Source: Muricea muricata (Eukaryota; Cnidaria; Anthozoa; Malacalcyonacea; Plexauridae). From it: a stretch of 64,000 nucleotides of DNA. Location of the stretch: NCBI GenBank assembly GCA_963855995.1, contig OY979728.1, forward strand, positions 3,892,330 to 3,956,329, written 5' to 3'. The first letter of the stretch is position 1, and each line of letters begins with the position of its first letter. The notes below the pieces were generated by a model. It made no database searches and was not told where the DNA came from. It saw only the letters and a program-made list of their open reading frames with translations. Below, piece by piece: positions 35,640-51,235 of the stretch. Position numbers and translations under genes: made by a program.

Positions 35640-36640
35640 TAAAAAGTAATGAAACAGTCAGAATTTTAACCTTTTCAAAATTTAGCCAATCTCACAAAGC
35701 ATGTCTACCTTCACGCTTTGGCGATTTCGAATCGCTTAAAAATTGAATCCCAGCAGGAAGCAATATTTTTTACTGGTGTCATCCGTTGTTCTTTTCAATG
35801 ACATCACTGTTAATTGGGTGTAGAATGTGAACATTTTGTGACATTTCTATTCACTAAAAAATGTTGTGCTCGATTTTCTTGCTATTTGTTTTACATGTCG
35901 AGGGACTTCGAAATGATTAGAATTTTAGCCTTTCAAAGTTTAGCCAATTTCACAAAGCAGGTCTACCTTCACGCTTTGGCGATTTCAAATTGCCTGAACA
36001 TCGACTCCAAGCAGGAATAAAGTTTTTTTACTGGTGTCATCCGTTGTTCTTTTCAATGGCATCACTGTGAGTTTTTGCGTGGGAACATTTTGTGACATTT
36101 GTATTATATTTGAACCTTCATCTTTGAAGTAACTCCATAATACTTAGATACAGTTTATATAAATATTTATATTATATCAATATACATATATAGATATATA
36201 CATACATGTATAGAATGTTGTAAATACCTTTGGCAAAGTGCTCAATGGAAATCCAGAGTATAATATGTTGACTAAACGGGGAGTCATTAGTTGTGAATAA
36301 ACATTTTTGTCACTAGTTAATTTCGTGCCACATGTTAATGCCGTATGGTACTCTTCAGACAAAATGTTTTGATGACTAAGATATATTTACATGGAGGATT
36401 ATTTATGCCGTTTTGCGTTTATGACAAAAAAAATCAATACTGAAGAACAGTTTAAAAATTACGAAACGGTCAGAGTTTTAGCCTTTTCAAAATTTAGCCA
36501 ATTTCAAAAAGCAGGTCTACCTTCACGCTTTCGCGATTTCGAATCGCCTGAAAATCCAATCCCAGCGGGAAGCAATATTGTTTACTGGTATCATCCATTG
36601 TTCTTTTCAATGACATCACTGTTAATTGAGTTTTTGCATG
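35640..36640. repeat. Three tandem copies of a promoter-proximal segment
   Basis: Blocks at about 35640-35820, 35915-36070 and 36445-36625 share ttttagcc...aatttagccaat, cttcacgctttggcgatttc, a caagcaggaa-like word and cttttcaatg.catcactgt. Only the third is followed by the complete proximal block and the usable exon 1 of gene 2. Confidence 0.75.
35861..35910 (+). pseudogene. Truncated orphan exon 1 cassette
   Basis: Encodes MLCSIFLLFVLHVEGL, then breaks off into another promoter-segment copy before the sequon and donor. It lacks the ttagatacagt block in front. A dead fragment of a nuclease first exon. Confidence 0.75.
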
Positions 36641-36747
36641 AGAACATTTTGTGACATTTGTATTATATTTGAACCTGCACCTTTGAAGTAAGCCTCTGAT
36701 ACTTAGATACAGTCTAACACAGAACTTGCAATCTGATCACCAAGAAA
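36583..36747 (+). promoter_or_regulatory. Conserved promoter block of nuclease gene 2
   Basis: actggtatcatccattgttcttttcaatgacatcact, then gtgacatttgtatt and cttagatacagt, in the same order as in the other nuclease genes. Confidence 0.5.
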
Positions 36748-39700
36748 ATGTTGTGTTGGATTTTCCTGCTATTTTTTGTACATGTCGACGGACTTCATGT
36801 CAAGACGATTTCTAATCAAACGTCAGCTACAGGTATAAAGTGACCATATATACCGCCTAACAAATTTTGTTTTGTGATACCTAGAGACTGTTCATTATTT
36901 ACAGCGGTGGGTGGTACTGAAGAGAAATGTTGAATTAGCAAATATTTTCCTCATCCAACCTTTAAAAAGTCAACTCACTTCTTGACCCAACATCCAATAC
37001 TCGTCTGAAACTTATCTGCAGTGCCCACCACTAATCGATTAATTCGCAAAGGGATATACTATTCAGTTGTCGCTTCATTGACAGTTCGGTGAAACAGATA
37101 AAAGCCATCATGAAAGAAGATGAAAGCATTTGAAATATAATCTCACAGTTGAAAAAAAAAGATTTGAATTAGACTCGATCTTGAAGTCAGAAAAGAAAAT
37201 TACTGCAAATTAGAGACAAAAAGAACAACGCAGTGAAGTTGCAAAGAGAAAAAAATATTGCAGATTAGACCGACAGTCGTACATAAAAATCGGACAATGA
37301 TAGTGATTCGATGTTTAAATCCTCATCAGGTTTCAGTGAAGACACGCTTTCAAAATGCCAATTACATCACTGTTAATTGGGTGTTGAATGTGAACTAGGA
37401 TTCACTAAAAAATGTTGTTATCGATTTTCTTGCTATTTCGTGTACATGTCGAGGGACATCATGTTATCGAGATTTCTAATCAAACGTCAGCTCAAGGAAT
37501 AAAGTAAATAACTTTTCGGCGAGTGGCAGCCAAGAGAAATGTTTTATTAGAAAATATCTTGCTTACCAAATATTAAAAGGTAATTTCTTTTTTGACCCAA
37601 CCTCAAGCAGTTTAAATCCTACTGAACGAATATTTAGCAAAAGGATACTATACTCAGTTGTCACTAAGCTGTTGTAAGAAATTCTACTAAAGCTGTCTAA
37701 GACATTCTACAAGCTGTTTTAAGAAATTCTACTAGAAATTTATTTTTATATTAGACGAAAATAGATTTGTTATTTATGCAAGATGGCGAATTACCTACGC
37801 GTGGTTCTTGTGTGCAACAGTAATCTCCGAAAATAAAATTACTCGTCGATTGTTAGCGAGATAATTATAAAAACTTGGCTCAATTGAAAAAGCTCTTTAA
37901 TGTCGGAAAATCATTCACAATCTCTGCAGCTGACGTTATCGATTAGCGATCTCTGCACAGAACAGAAAGTTTTCAGTTGTAATTGATACACTGAACATTT
38001 TCTTTCTAAAGGTCACAGAAATCTTATTGGACGACAAATTGCAGATAAAGATGCCTTCAACAACGACTTTGATGCGTGTATGATCCACCGATGGACTGCT
38101 GCCACTGGCGTCGGTGTTCTTAGAACTTCACCAACCGCTTCCTGCAACTCAAGAGATCATGAAAGATTGTGTTATGGCATTGCGGCCCGTCGTCCAGATA
38201 ACGCTCAGTACATCTCCTGTTACAACACAGCTAAACTGATTCCCGAATTCACTGCTTATGTTGTTCCTTACGGTGCAGTACCACTAACGGGGTACACTAG
38301 GCCAAATCATTTCAAGAGTGACACGGGAAATTTTAGTAGGTATCAGCCTCGGCGCAAATAGTGTCGGGAACGTGTTCCACGTTAAGTTATATTGAAAGGT
38401 AGTCTAGCTCCTGACCAATAAGGTTTGAGACGAACCTTGCTCATGCCATAGGCATTTAAATAATCGTTACTGTGGCCTTTATAGCTCACACAAAGGCGAA
38501 TGATAATTATTTTTCCGTGATGATATTGTATTCTCACTCATAGCCAACTAACTTTTTCTTACGCAATCTAACTAAGGGTTACATTATGAGTTCTACTATT
38601 ATTTATTTACTATTTTCTGGTTGTTCTGTTTTTGTTCTTGTATTGTTGAGAAGGAGATTGTGCATTGTATGCATTATTTATTCGTGGTTCCAGTATTAAT
38701 TGAAAGTATTACTGAAATAGAATTTAATAAAACATTTATTTGGGCGGTAGTGAACAGGAGGTTACATACATCCCAGAGGTAAGGCTGGGGCAAGGCCATT
38801 AATGCTGACCTCGCTTTAATAACTTTAATCTTATAAAGAATGATGAAAGTTACGAAGTAAAATGTAAATATTTATGAACAATCGTACTGCGTTTCAAATA
38901 ATTCATTAAAATTGGTAAAGTAAAGTAAAGTAAAGTAAAGTAAAGTAAAGTAAAGTAAAGTAAAGTAAAGTAAAGTAAAGTAAAGTAAAGTAAAGTAAAG
39001 TAAAGTAAAGTAAAGTAAAGTAAAGTAAAGTAAAGTAAAGTAAAGTAAAGTAAAGTAAAGTAAAGTAAAGTAAAGTAAAGTAAAGTAAAGTAAAGTAAAG
39101 TAAAGTAAAGTAAAGTAAAGTAAAGTAAAGTAAAGTAAAGTAAAGTAAAGTAAAGTAAAGTAAAGTAAAGTAAAGTAAAGTAAAGTAAAGTAAAGTAAAG
39201 AAAAGTAAAGTAAAGTAAAGTAAAGTAAAGTAAAGTAAAGTAAAGTAAAGTAAAGTAAAGTAAAGTAAAGTAAAGTAAAGTAAAGTAAAGTAAAGTAAAG
39301 TAAAGTAAAGTAAAGTAAAGTAAAGTAAAGTAAAGTAAAGTAAAGTAAAGTAAAGTAAAGTAAAGTAAAGTAAAGTAAAGTAAAGTAAAGTAAAGTAAAG
39401 TAAAGTAAAGTAAAGTAAAGTAAAGTAAAGTAAAGTAAAGTAAAGTAAAGTAAAGTAAAGTAAAGTAAAGTAAAGTAAAGTAAAGTAAAGTAAAGTAAAG
39501 TAAAGTAAAGTAAAGTAAAGTAAAGTAAAGTAAAGTAAAGTAAAGTAAAGTAAAGTAAAGTAAAGTAAAGTAAAGTAAAGTAAAGTAAAGTAAAGTAAAG
39601 TAAAGTAAAGTAAAGTAAAGTAAAGTAAAGTAAAGTAAAGTAAAGTAAAGTAAAGTAAAGTAAAGTAAAGTAAAGTAAAGTAAAGTAAAGTAAAATAAAG

Positions 39701-40843
39701 TGAAGAAGTAAATTTACTTTGGTACTGGCTAACATTGGATGATGCGAATGCTTATTTCTTTCCAGAACCAAACCGACAGGCGGCACATGCAGATTGTAGT
39801 AAGCCCTCAGGTGCAAAAGACCCACACTTCTGTTCTAGAGGTCACCTGACCCCAAATGGAGCTTTTAACACAAAATCTGAACGTGACCTCACATTCATTA
39901 TGACCAACGTAGCTCCACAGTGGCAAGCGTTTAATGAAGGGAACTGGGCTGCGGTGGAGCAGGCTGTCAAACAGTACGTTCAATGTGTTCGACATGACGT
40001 GTATGTTTTTACAGGAACAGGTAAGTTTACAACTTAGCTTGCTACCTTCATTTTATAAACAAGTGCACATACTCCACCCGAAATTATCTTTCTAAAAGAA
40101 GCGATATTTTCAGACTTCAAGTTACAAGCTGTTTTGTTTCAAGTTATTCCACTTTTGCTGAGCGTGGAATTGAAATACTTAATGTAACATAGTGGTTCAC
40201 ACTTTGATGTAAAAAATCTTACGTGAAAAACGCAATTGTTGCCTCAATTCTACTTAATTAACTCGCATATGAGGTTACGAGGTGTATTTTTCAAAATGTT
40301 CAAAGAGCGTCTTGCTCCAGTAGTTCAGCTGGAGTGAGAGAATACTAGAAATGGGGCTTAAGGTGGACACATAACTTTCCAACGGTGAAGACTGTTGCCT
40401 GGAAAGCAGTGTGTGTAAACTCAGAGTAACACGATAAACATCAGGGATTAATGTCATCTTATTTTACTTCTTTAGCTGGAAAAACTAAATACTGGCAAAA
40501 TGGATGGAGGTGGGATTTTCAAACCTCATCAGGAGGGCCCGTTGCCCCGAGATATTTCTGGAAAGCAGTGTGTGATCCTGCTGTGCGGCAATCCATCTTT
40601 TTTACTGCCGAAAACAATGTCCACGATCAATCAAAGACTAAAGTGACGAGTGCTTCCTGTTTTGGTGATACGATGACACAGGAGAAAGGTGTGATTGAGT
40701 GCGAAAGTGTTGCACAGGCAGCCGGCAGTGGGCGATACATCTGGAACTGGTGGCATGGTTTGCTGGTCCCTGACTTCGACCCAGTCAAATGTGGTACTGC
40801 AACGAAGGGAAATTTTCTCCAACCATATCTCAATTTTAAGTAA
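36748..40843 (+). CDS. Nuclease gene 2: secreted DNA/RNA non-specific endonuclease
   Basis: Exons 36748-36832, 38012-38335, 39766-40020, 40476-40843; 343 residues, phase-1 introns, all GT-AG. The start is the second ATG of gene 1, since the first has become ACC. Exon 1 encodes a signal peptide and NQT sequon. The catalytic exon has SRGH (His163), Asn184, Pro187-Gln188, Asn193, Trp197 and Glu201. A Cys pair (147, 159) precedes the catalytic His. Exon 2 begins at an acceptor shared with an upstream remnant in gene 3, giving GHRNLIGRQ instead of GYKRAVAI. Intron 1 contains a second exon-1 cassette with a destroyed donor (37412-37496). Intron 2 contains 790 bp of AAAGT repeats. Extracellular nuclease role inferred from family and signal peptide. 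Confidence 0.87.
37412..37496 (+). pseudogene. Orphan exon 1 cassette with destroyed splice donor
   Basis: Open 28 codons starting MLLSIFLLFRVHVEG and keeping the NQT sequon, but the donor GTATAAAG has become GAATAAAG. It also lacks the ttagatacagt promoter block. Paralogous to 45375-45459. Confidence 0.75.
38916..39705. repeat. Pentanucleotide satellite (AAAGT)n, about 158 copies
   Basis: About 790 bp, almost perfect; one variant near 39201 and degenerate units only at the right edge. It lies in intron 2 of gene 2, about 60 bp before the acceptor. The same repeat is in intron 2 of gene 3. Long open frames of LLYFT units are artefacts. Confidence 0.97.
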
Positions 40844-40928
40844 AATATAATGGTAACTATAATCTACCTGAAACCAAGGTTCAGTAAATGAGACATAGTT
40901 TTTTTCACAATGTGTAACTTTGTTTAGC

Positions 40929-40934
40929 AATAAA
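40929..40934 (+). terminator. Polyadenylation signal AATAAA, gene 2
   Basis: In the context tttagcaataaagttcaatt, 86 bp after the stop codon. Confidence 0.75.
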
Positions 40935-43061
40935 GTTCAATTAGAGTGAAAGTTTGTGTCGAAAGAGTCTAACTTGTTTTACCTTCCACAAATTGATCAT
41001 CACAGGCGCACTTGTCTCGCACAAAAATTGCGAATGCCTTCAAATTCCGCCATTTTCTGTTACACTTTTTGAGTTGGATTTATCCTTCTGTCTATACATA
41101 CAGTGCTACCACCTAATACATAGAAAATATCAGTTACTCTCCCCCCCCCCCCCGCTCCCCACTCGAATTTTAGGCCTGCAGGAAACCAGTAGAAAATAAG
41201 TCTCCACTCTCTAATAATCAGTATCACCATAAAGTCACAACGTGCAAAATATGAATGCGTTAGTTCGTTTCAAATGAAGAAATACTACATTGTCATTTGC
41301 AACATGGCAAAACAAATAAATTATTCCCGCGCATGCGCACAATTACCAAAAGTCCAATGTCCATGACATAATAATGGACGAATGGCGGACGACTTTGCAA
41401 CCCGCTATGCTCTATTTGATCGGGCTTAAAAAGCCGAGAGGGAGTAGTACCCCTTATGTCTCTTACAAACTTTTAAACAAATAGGTGTTTATAAGCAGAT
41501 AATATGATACAGAAGTGACGTAAGCAGAGGCGTAGCAAGAGCGTCATTTGGGAGAGGGGGTGTTTATTCACATATTCGCGAATCCTTCATATCCTTCAAA
41601 AGCAATTTGTGGGACAAAACGCGAATGTAGCTTGAAATGACCGACCGCGTTTCCACGCGAAAATCCAAGCAAAACATTTTTTGGCTAAAGAAAATTACTA
41701 AAGTGTATAACTGTACAATTTTGTCTTTTTAATTGATCCTATATGCATACTTAACAGAAACAGTTACAGTCAATTTCAGATTACTTTCCAGTAAAGACCT
41801 GCCCAATAAGAACACACGTTTTGTAATTGCCTTTCAGGAACAGTAGTGATCAAAATTTATGATTCTTATCTTCACCAGCCAATCACATCATTTGTTTGTA
41901 TAGCTAGATGGCGACCACACTTTTCAAATGCATGTAAATCAAGATCAATCTGCTTCACATATGTACAGATTCCTTCATGGCTACGATTTCGTTTGTGGTT
42001 TCTTCATGAATTATTAGTGGTTTCACAATATTTGATTCAATAATATGTATATATTATTGATTCAATATGTATATATTGGCGGCCATTTCAGCGGAAGTCA
42101 AGCTTGCTGTAATGGTGATTTGATCATTGGTGAATATTCACCGAGACAAAGTCGAGTAGTAAAGCACGCATAAAATGCACTTCTTTTATGAATTACCTCT
42201 ATTACCTTAAGATAGTTTATTAATGCAATTTTTCTTGATTTGTTAGTTTTGGCATAAGTATAAAACATCAAAACAAATTTCAACTTTTAATTTCGACGGA
42301 ACATTTTGCTATTTTTAGCCAGCACTCTTTCCAAGAACTGCAAAGTTTGGTGGCAACATTTTATATTTGAAGTTTGAAAATTTTGTATGTATTTGTACTA
42401 CGCGCGGAAAAAGTTACCATTTTCGCGGCAATTTTAGCTCAACAACGGTAACTTTTTCCGCGCGAAATATAAATATGTATAAAATCTGAAAATTTGGCAA
42501 GGCTATATTTTTCGTATTTTACAACATTTCGCCACCAAACTTTGCATTTCTACTAATTTTAAAATGCTAACTCACTTCGTACGTGTTTTGTTAACGCACT
42601 TCTACGTGTCTTATTAATTCAGTTCGTGTCTTGTTAATTCAGTACGCGGTATCTTGTTAGCTCCGTTCGTGTCTTAATTCACTTCGTGTCTTGTTAAATC
42701 TCTTCGTGTGTTGTTAATTCCCGTCGTACGTGTCTTGAAAACAATTGATTTACCAATCTTTAGAACAAATCAATTCATTTCTTCATTTCTATTTCTTTTG
42801 AGTTATTGCATCGAAAACTAAAAACATTCAAACTCCATTCTAAACTGTGTACCTAAGCAATTACGAAAGTTTTTTGGTTTGGATGGTGAACAAACGGTTT
42901 AGTTTTCTACAAGCACTACGTAAATTTGAGAATACGCAGCTTAAGGCTACAGTGATCCGGTCACACTTTAGTCTTCAATCAGTTTCAACTCATGACAAGC
43001 AGGTACGTTTTACACTTTGACGGTTTTAAATCCGCTCCCGGCAGCGAAGAATAAAAACCTA

Positions 43062-43222
43062 CTGGTGCCATCTGGTTTCCTTTTCAATACAATCTTTCAA
43101 CAATTGCAACATCACTGTTGCGTGTTGCATGTGAAAATTCTGTGGCAATTGTGCTATGATTTAGACCATCTTTTAAGTACCTCCACTTAGATACAGTTCA
43201 ACACTGAACTTGCGATCTGATC
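43062..43222 (+). promoter_or_regulatory. Conserved promoter block of nuclease gene 3
   Basis: actggtgccatctggtttcc, aacatcactgtt, a gtgctatgattta block and cttagatacagttcaacac, nearly identical to gene 1. Confidence 0.5.
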
Positions 43223-48261
<5,039 letters not shown>

Positions 48262-48386
48262 AATATAATGGCAACTATAATGTAATTGAAGAATAGATTG
48301 TATTTGTGATTTGTATCCAAGAACTACATGTTCAGTGAATGAGATTATTATGAAGATTGTTTTCACAATGTGTAACTTTGTTTAGC

Positions 48387-48392
48387 ATTAAA
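48387..48392 (+). terminator. Polyadenylation signal ATTAAA, gene 3
   Basis: ATTAAA in tttagcattaaagttgaatt, where gene 2 has AATAAA. A foldback element begins 12 bp downstream. Confidence 0.65.
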
Positions 48393-48403
48393 GTTGAATT
48401 AGA

Positions 48404-49696
48404 CATATGAGTCGCGTTTTAGGGGTGGAATACTTTTGTTGGGTTTCTTGTTGTGCCCAATGGCCCAACGGAAGTGGATTTTTCATGAATGCAAGTTAGA
48501 AATGCGCATGCGCGAACGTTTTGGAACATGCAAAACTATAAATGCATTGATGATGGTTTTTGCATTCGAGTAGCTCTTTTTGGAAATATTATACACTAAC
48601 AGCTGAAGCCATTTTTTCGCGCTAACCCAACAGCCCAACGGAAGTAAAAAAGATCCAACAAAAACAACAGACCCAACAAACACAACAGACCCAACAAACA
48701 CAACAGACCCAACAAACACAACAGACCCAACAAACACAACAGACCCAACAGCCCAACGAAAGTAAAAAGACCCAACGAACACAACAGACCCAACAAACAC
48801 AACAGACCCAACAGCCCAAAGGAAGTAAAAAAGATCCAACAAAAACAACAGACCCAACAAACACAACGGCCCAACAACCCAACAGCCCAACGGAAGTAAA
48901 AAGACCCAACGAACACAACAGACCCAACAAACACAACAGACCCAACAGCCCAACGGAAGTAAAAAAGATCCAACAAAAACAGAAAACCCAACAAACACAA
49001 CAGACCCCAACAACAGGCTCATATCAATTGTGTTTGTTGGGTCTGCTGTGTTCGTTGGGTCTTTTTGCTTTCGTTGGGCTGTTGTGTTTGTTGGGTCTTT
49101 TTACTTTCGTTGGGCTGTTGGGCTGTTGGGTCGTTGGGCTGTTGTGTTTGTTGGGTCTGTTGTTTTTGTTGGATCTTTTTTACTTCCGTTGGGCTGTTGG
49201 GTCTGTTGTGTTTGTTGGGTCTGTTGTGTTTGTTGGGTCTGTTGTTTTTTTTGGATCTTTTTTACTTCCGTTGGGCTGTTGGGTCGTTGGGCTGTTGTGT
49301 TTGTTGGGTCTGTTGTTTTTGTTGGATCTTTTTTACTTCCGTTGGGCTGTTGGGTCTGTTGTGTTTGTTGGGTCTGTTGTTTTTGTTGGATCTTTTTTAC
49401 TTCCGTTGGGCTGTTGGGTCTGTTGTGTTTGTTGGGTCTGTTGTGTTTGTTGGGTCTTTTTACTTTCGTTGGGGTGTTGGGTTAGCGCGAAAAAATGGCT
49501 TCAGCTGTTAGTGTATAATATTTCCAAAAAGAGCTACTCGAATGCAAAAACCATCATCAATGCATTTATAGTTTTGCATGTTCCAAAACGTTCGCGCATG
49601 GGCATTTCTAACTTGCATTCATGGGGAATCCACTTCCGTTGGGCACAACAAGAAACCCAACAAAAGTATTCCACCCCTAAAACGCGACGGGTATAG
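48404..49696. mobile_element. 1.29-kb foldback transposon with minisatellite core
   Basis: The outer inverted arms of about 210 bp start gtcgcgttttaggggtgg. The inner arms are built of 18-bp units such as cccaacaaacacaacaga on the left and their complement on the right. A 7-bp duplication aattaga is at 48397-48403 and 49697-49703. The empty site is intact after gene 2 (ttcaattagagtgaaag, about 40935). Long Leu/Val/Gly/Phe open frames on both strands come from the repeats and are not genes. Confidence 0.92.
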
Positions 49697-49703
49697 AATT
49701 AGA

Positions 49704-51235
49704 GTGAAAGTATATGTGTCGAAAGAGTCTAACTTGTTTTACCTTTCAAAAATTGATCATCACAGATGCACTTGTCTCGCACAAAAATTGCGAATACCTT
49801 CAAACTCCGCCATTTTGTGTTACACTTTTTGAGTTGGATTTATCCTTCTGTGTATACATACAGTGCTACCACCTAATGCATAGAAAATATCAGCTACTTT
49901 ACCCCCCCCCCAACTCGAATTTTAGGCCTGCAGGAAACCAGTAGAAAATAAGTCCCCACTCTCTAATAATCACTATCACCATAAAGTCACAACGTGCAAA
50001 ATATGGATGCGTTAGTTCGTTTCAAATGAAGAAATACTACATTGTCATTTGCAACTATAACTTTGCACTAAGTCACATACCAAAATAACTAAATTATTCA
50101 CACATGCGCACAAGTACCAAAATGTCCGAAGTCCATGACATAATAATGGACGTATGGCGTACGACTTTGCAACCCGCTATGCTCTATTTGATCGGGCTTA
50201 AAAAGCCGAGCGGGAGTAGTACCCCTTATGCCTCTTACAAACTTTTAAACAATATAACACAGAAGTAATGTAAGCAGAGGCGCACTAAGAGCGTCATTTG
50301 AGGGAAGGGGGTGTTTATTCACATATTCATATCCTTCAAAAACAATTCGTGAGACAAAATGCGAATGCAGCTTGAAATGACCGACAGCGTTTCCACGCGA
50401 AAATCCAAGCAAAGCATTTTTTGGCTAAAGAAAATTACTAAAGTGCATAAGTGTACAATTTTGTCTTTTCAATTGATCCTATATGCACACTTGACAGAAA
50501 AAGTTTCAGTCAATTTCAGATTACTTTCCAATAAAGACCTACCCAATATGAACACACGTTTTGTAATTGCCGTTCAGGAACCATAGTGATCAAGGTTTGT
50601 TATTCTTATTTTGACCAGCCAATCACATCACTTGTTTGTATAGCTAGATGGCGACCCCACTCTTCCGAGGCGAGTTCCGAAGTACGTTACGGAATTGGGA
50701 ACTGGATGTCATGTTCCGTACGCATATCAAAACCAAGTTCTCTACAATTTCGTTGCGAAGTTCAAAAGTGCCTCTCGGAATTCGCAAGCCAGTTGGAAAA
50801 CAAAGGCCGTGTATGGCACCTGAACTCAACAAAGCCAATCAAATGCTTTGTTAACAATTGCGCGGAAGTGCATGATACATGTTGTAAAACACGAGGATGG
50901 TCATGCACTGTTATTTGTATGCTCTATAAGACTTCGATTTGTAGAACAGGCAAATCGCATAATTATAACGCCGCATCCGTTTCAAAGATGCAACCAAACG
51001 TTTGCATGCTAATGAATTAGAAAAGTATATTCTATTCTTAGAACCTAAAACAATCTTTTGAACGTCAAAACATTGCCCTCAAATTGAATTTTATTGCTAA
51101 AGAAAGTTACAAATTACGAAAATTACCTTTATACTCTTCTGTTCTTCTAAGAAACCTTGAGTGAGCCTGTAGTTCTTGCAGAAAATTGATAAATAGAAAT
51201 CTATGCTTAGATACATTATTTTTACAATTATATAT
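49704..51235. other. Intergenic between genes 3 and 4
   Basis: To about 50655 it is the duplicated 3' flank. The remainder is unique. A 144-codon open frame (50586-51020, +) has no recognisable domain. It opens in sequence shared with the non-coding 3' flank of gene 2. Confidence 0.5.
51090..51095 (-). terminator. Polyadenylation signal AATAAA, gene 4 (minus strand)
   Basis: tttatt on the plus strand, i.e. AATAAA in ttagcaataaaattc, about 140 bp after the gene 4 stop codon, in the same ttagcaataaa context as genes 2 and 5. Confidence 0.7.

Larger units (their letters stand above)
36965..41915 (+). repeat. Segmental duplication, copy 1 (matches 44943-50655)
   Basis: From aaaaagtcaactcacttcttgaccc through gene 2 intron 1, exons 2-4 and about 1 kb of 3' flank, collinear with 44943-50655. 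Copy 2 differs by a MITE at 45984, a 1.29-kb foldback at 48404, and a different start of exon 2. Confidence 0.85.

Noticed and set aside
38872-39825. 317-codon open frame of LLYFT repeats
   Set aside because: Pure AAAGT satellite in an intron; the same applies at 46822-47082.
48483-49696. Long Leu/Val/Gly/Phe-rich open frames on both strands (up to 222 codons)
   Set aside because: They are the 18-bp minisatellite units of the foldback read in several frames; not genes.
50586-51020. 144-codon plus-strand open frame
   Set aside because: No domain recognised. Its start lies in the duplicated 3' flank, and the corresponding frame at 41846 stops after 65 codons, so it is not conserved.
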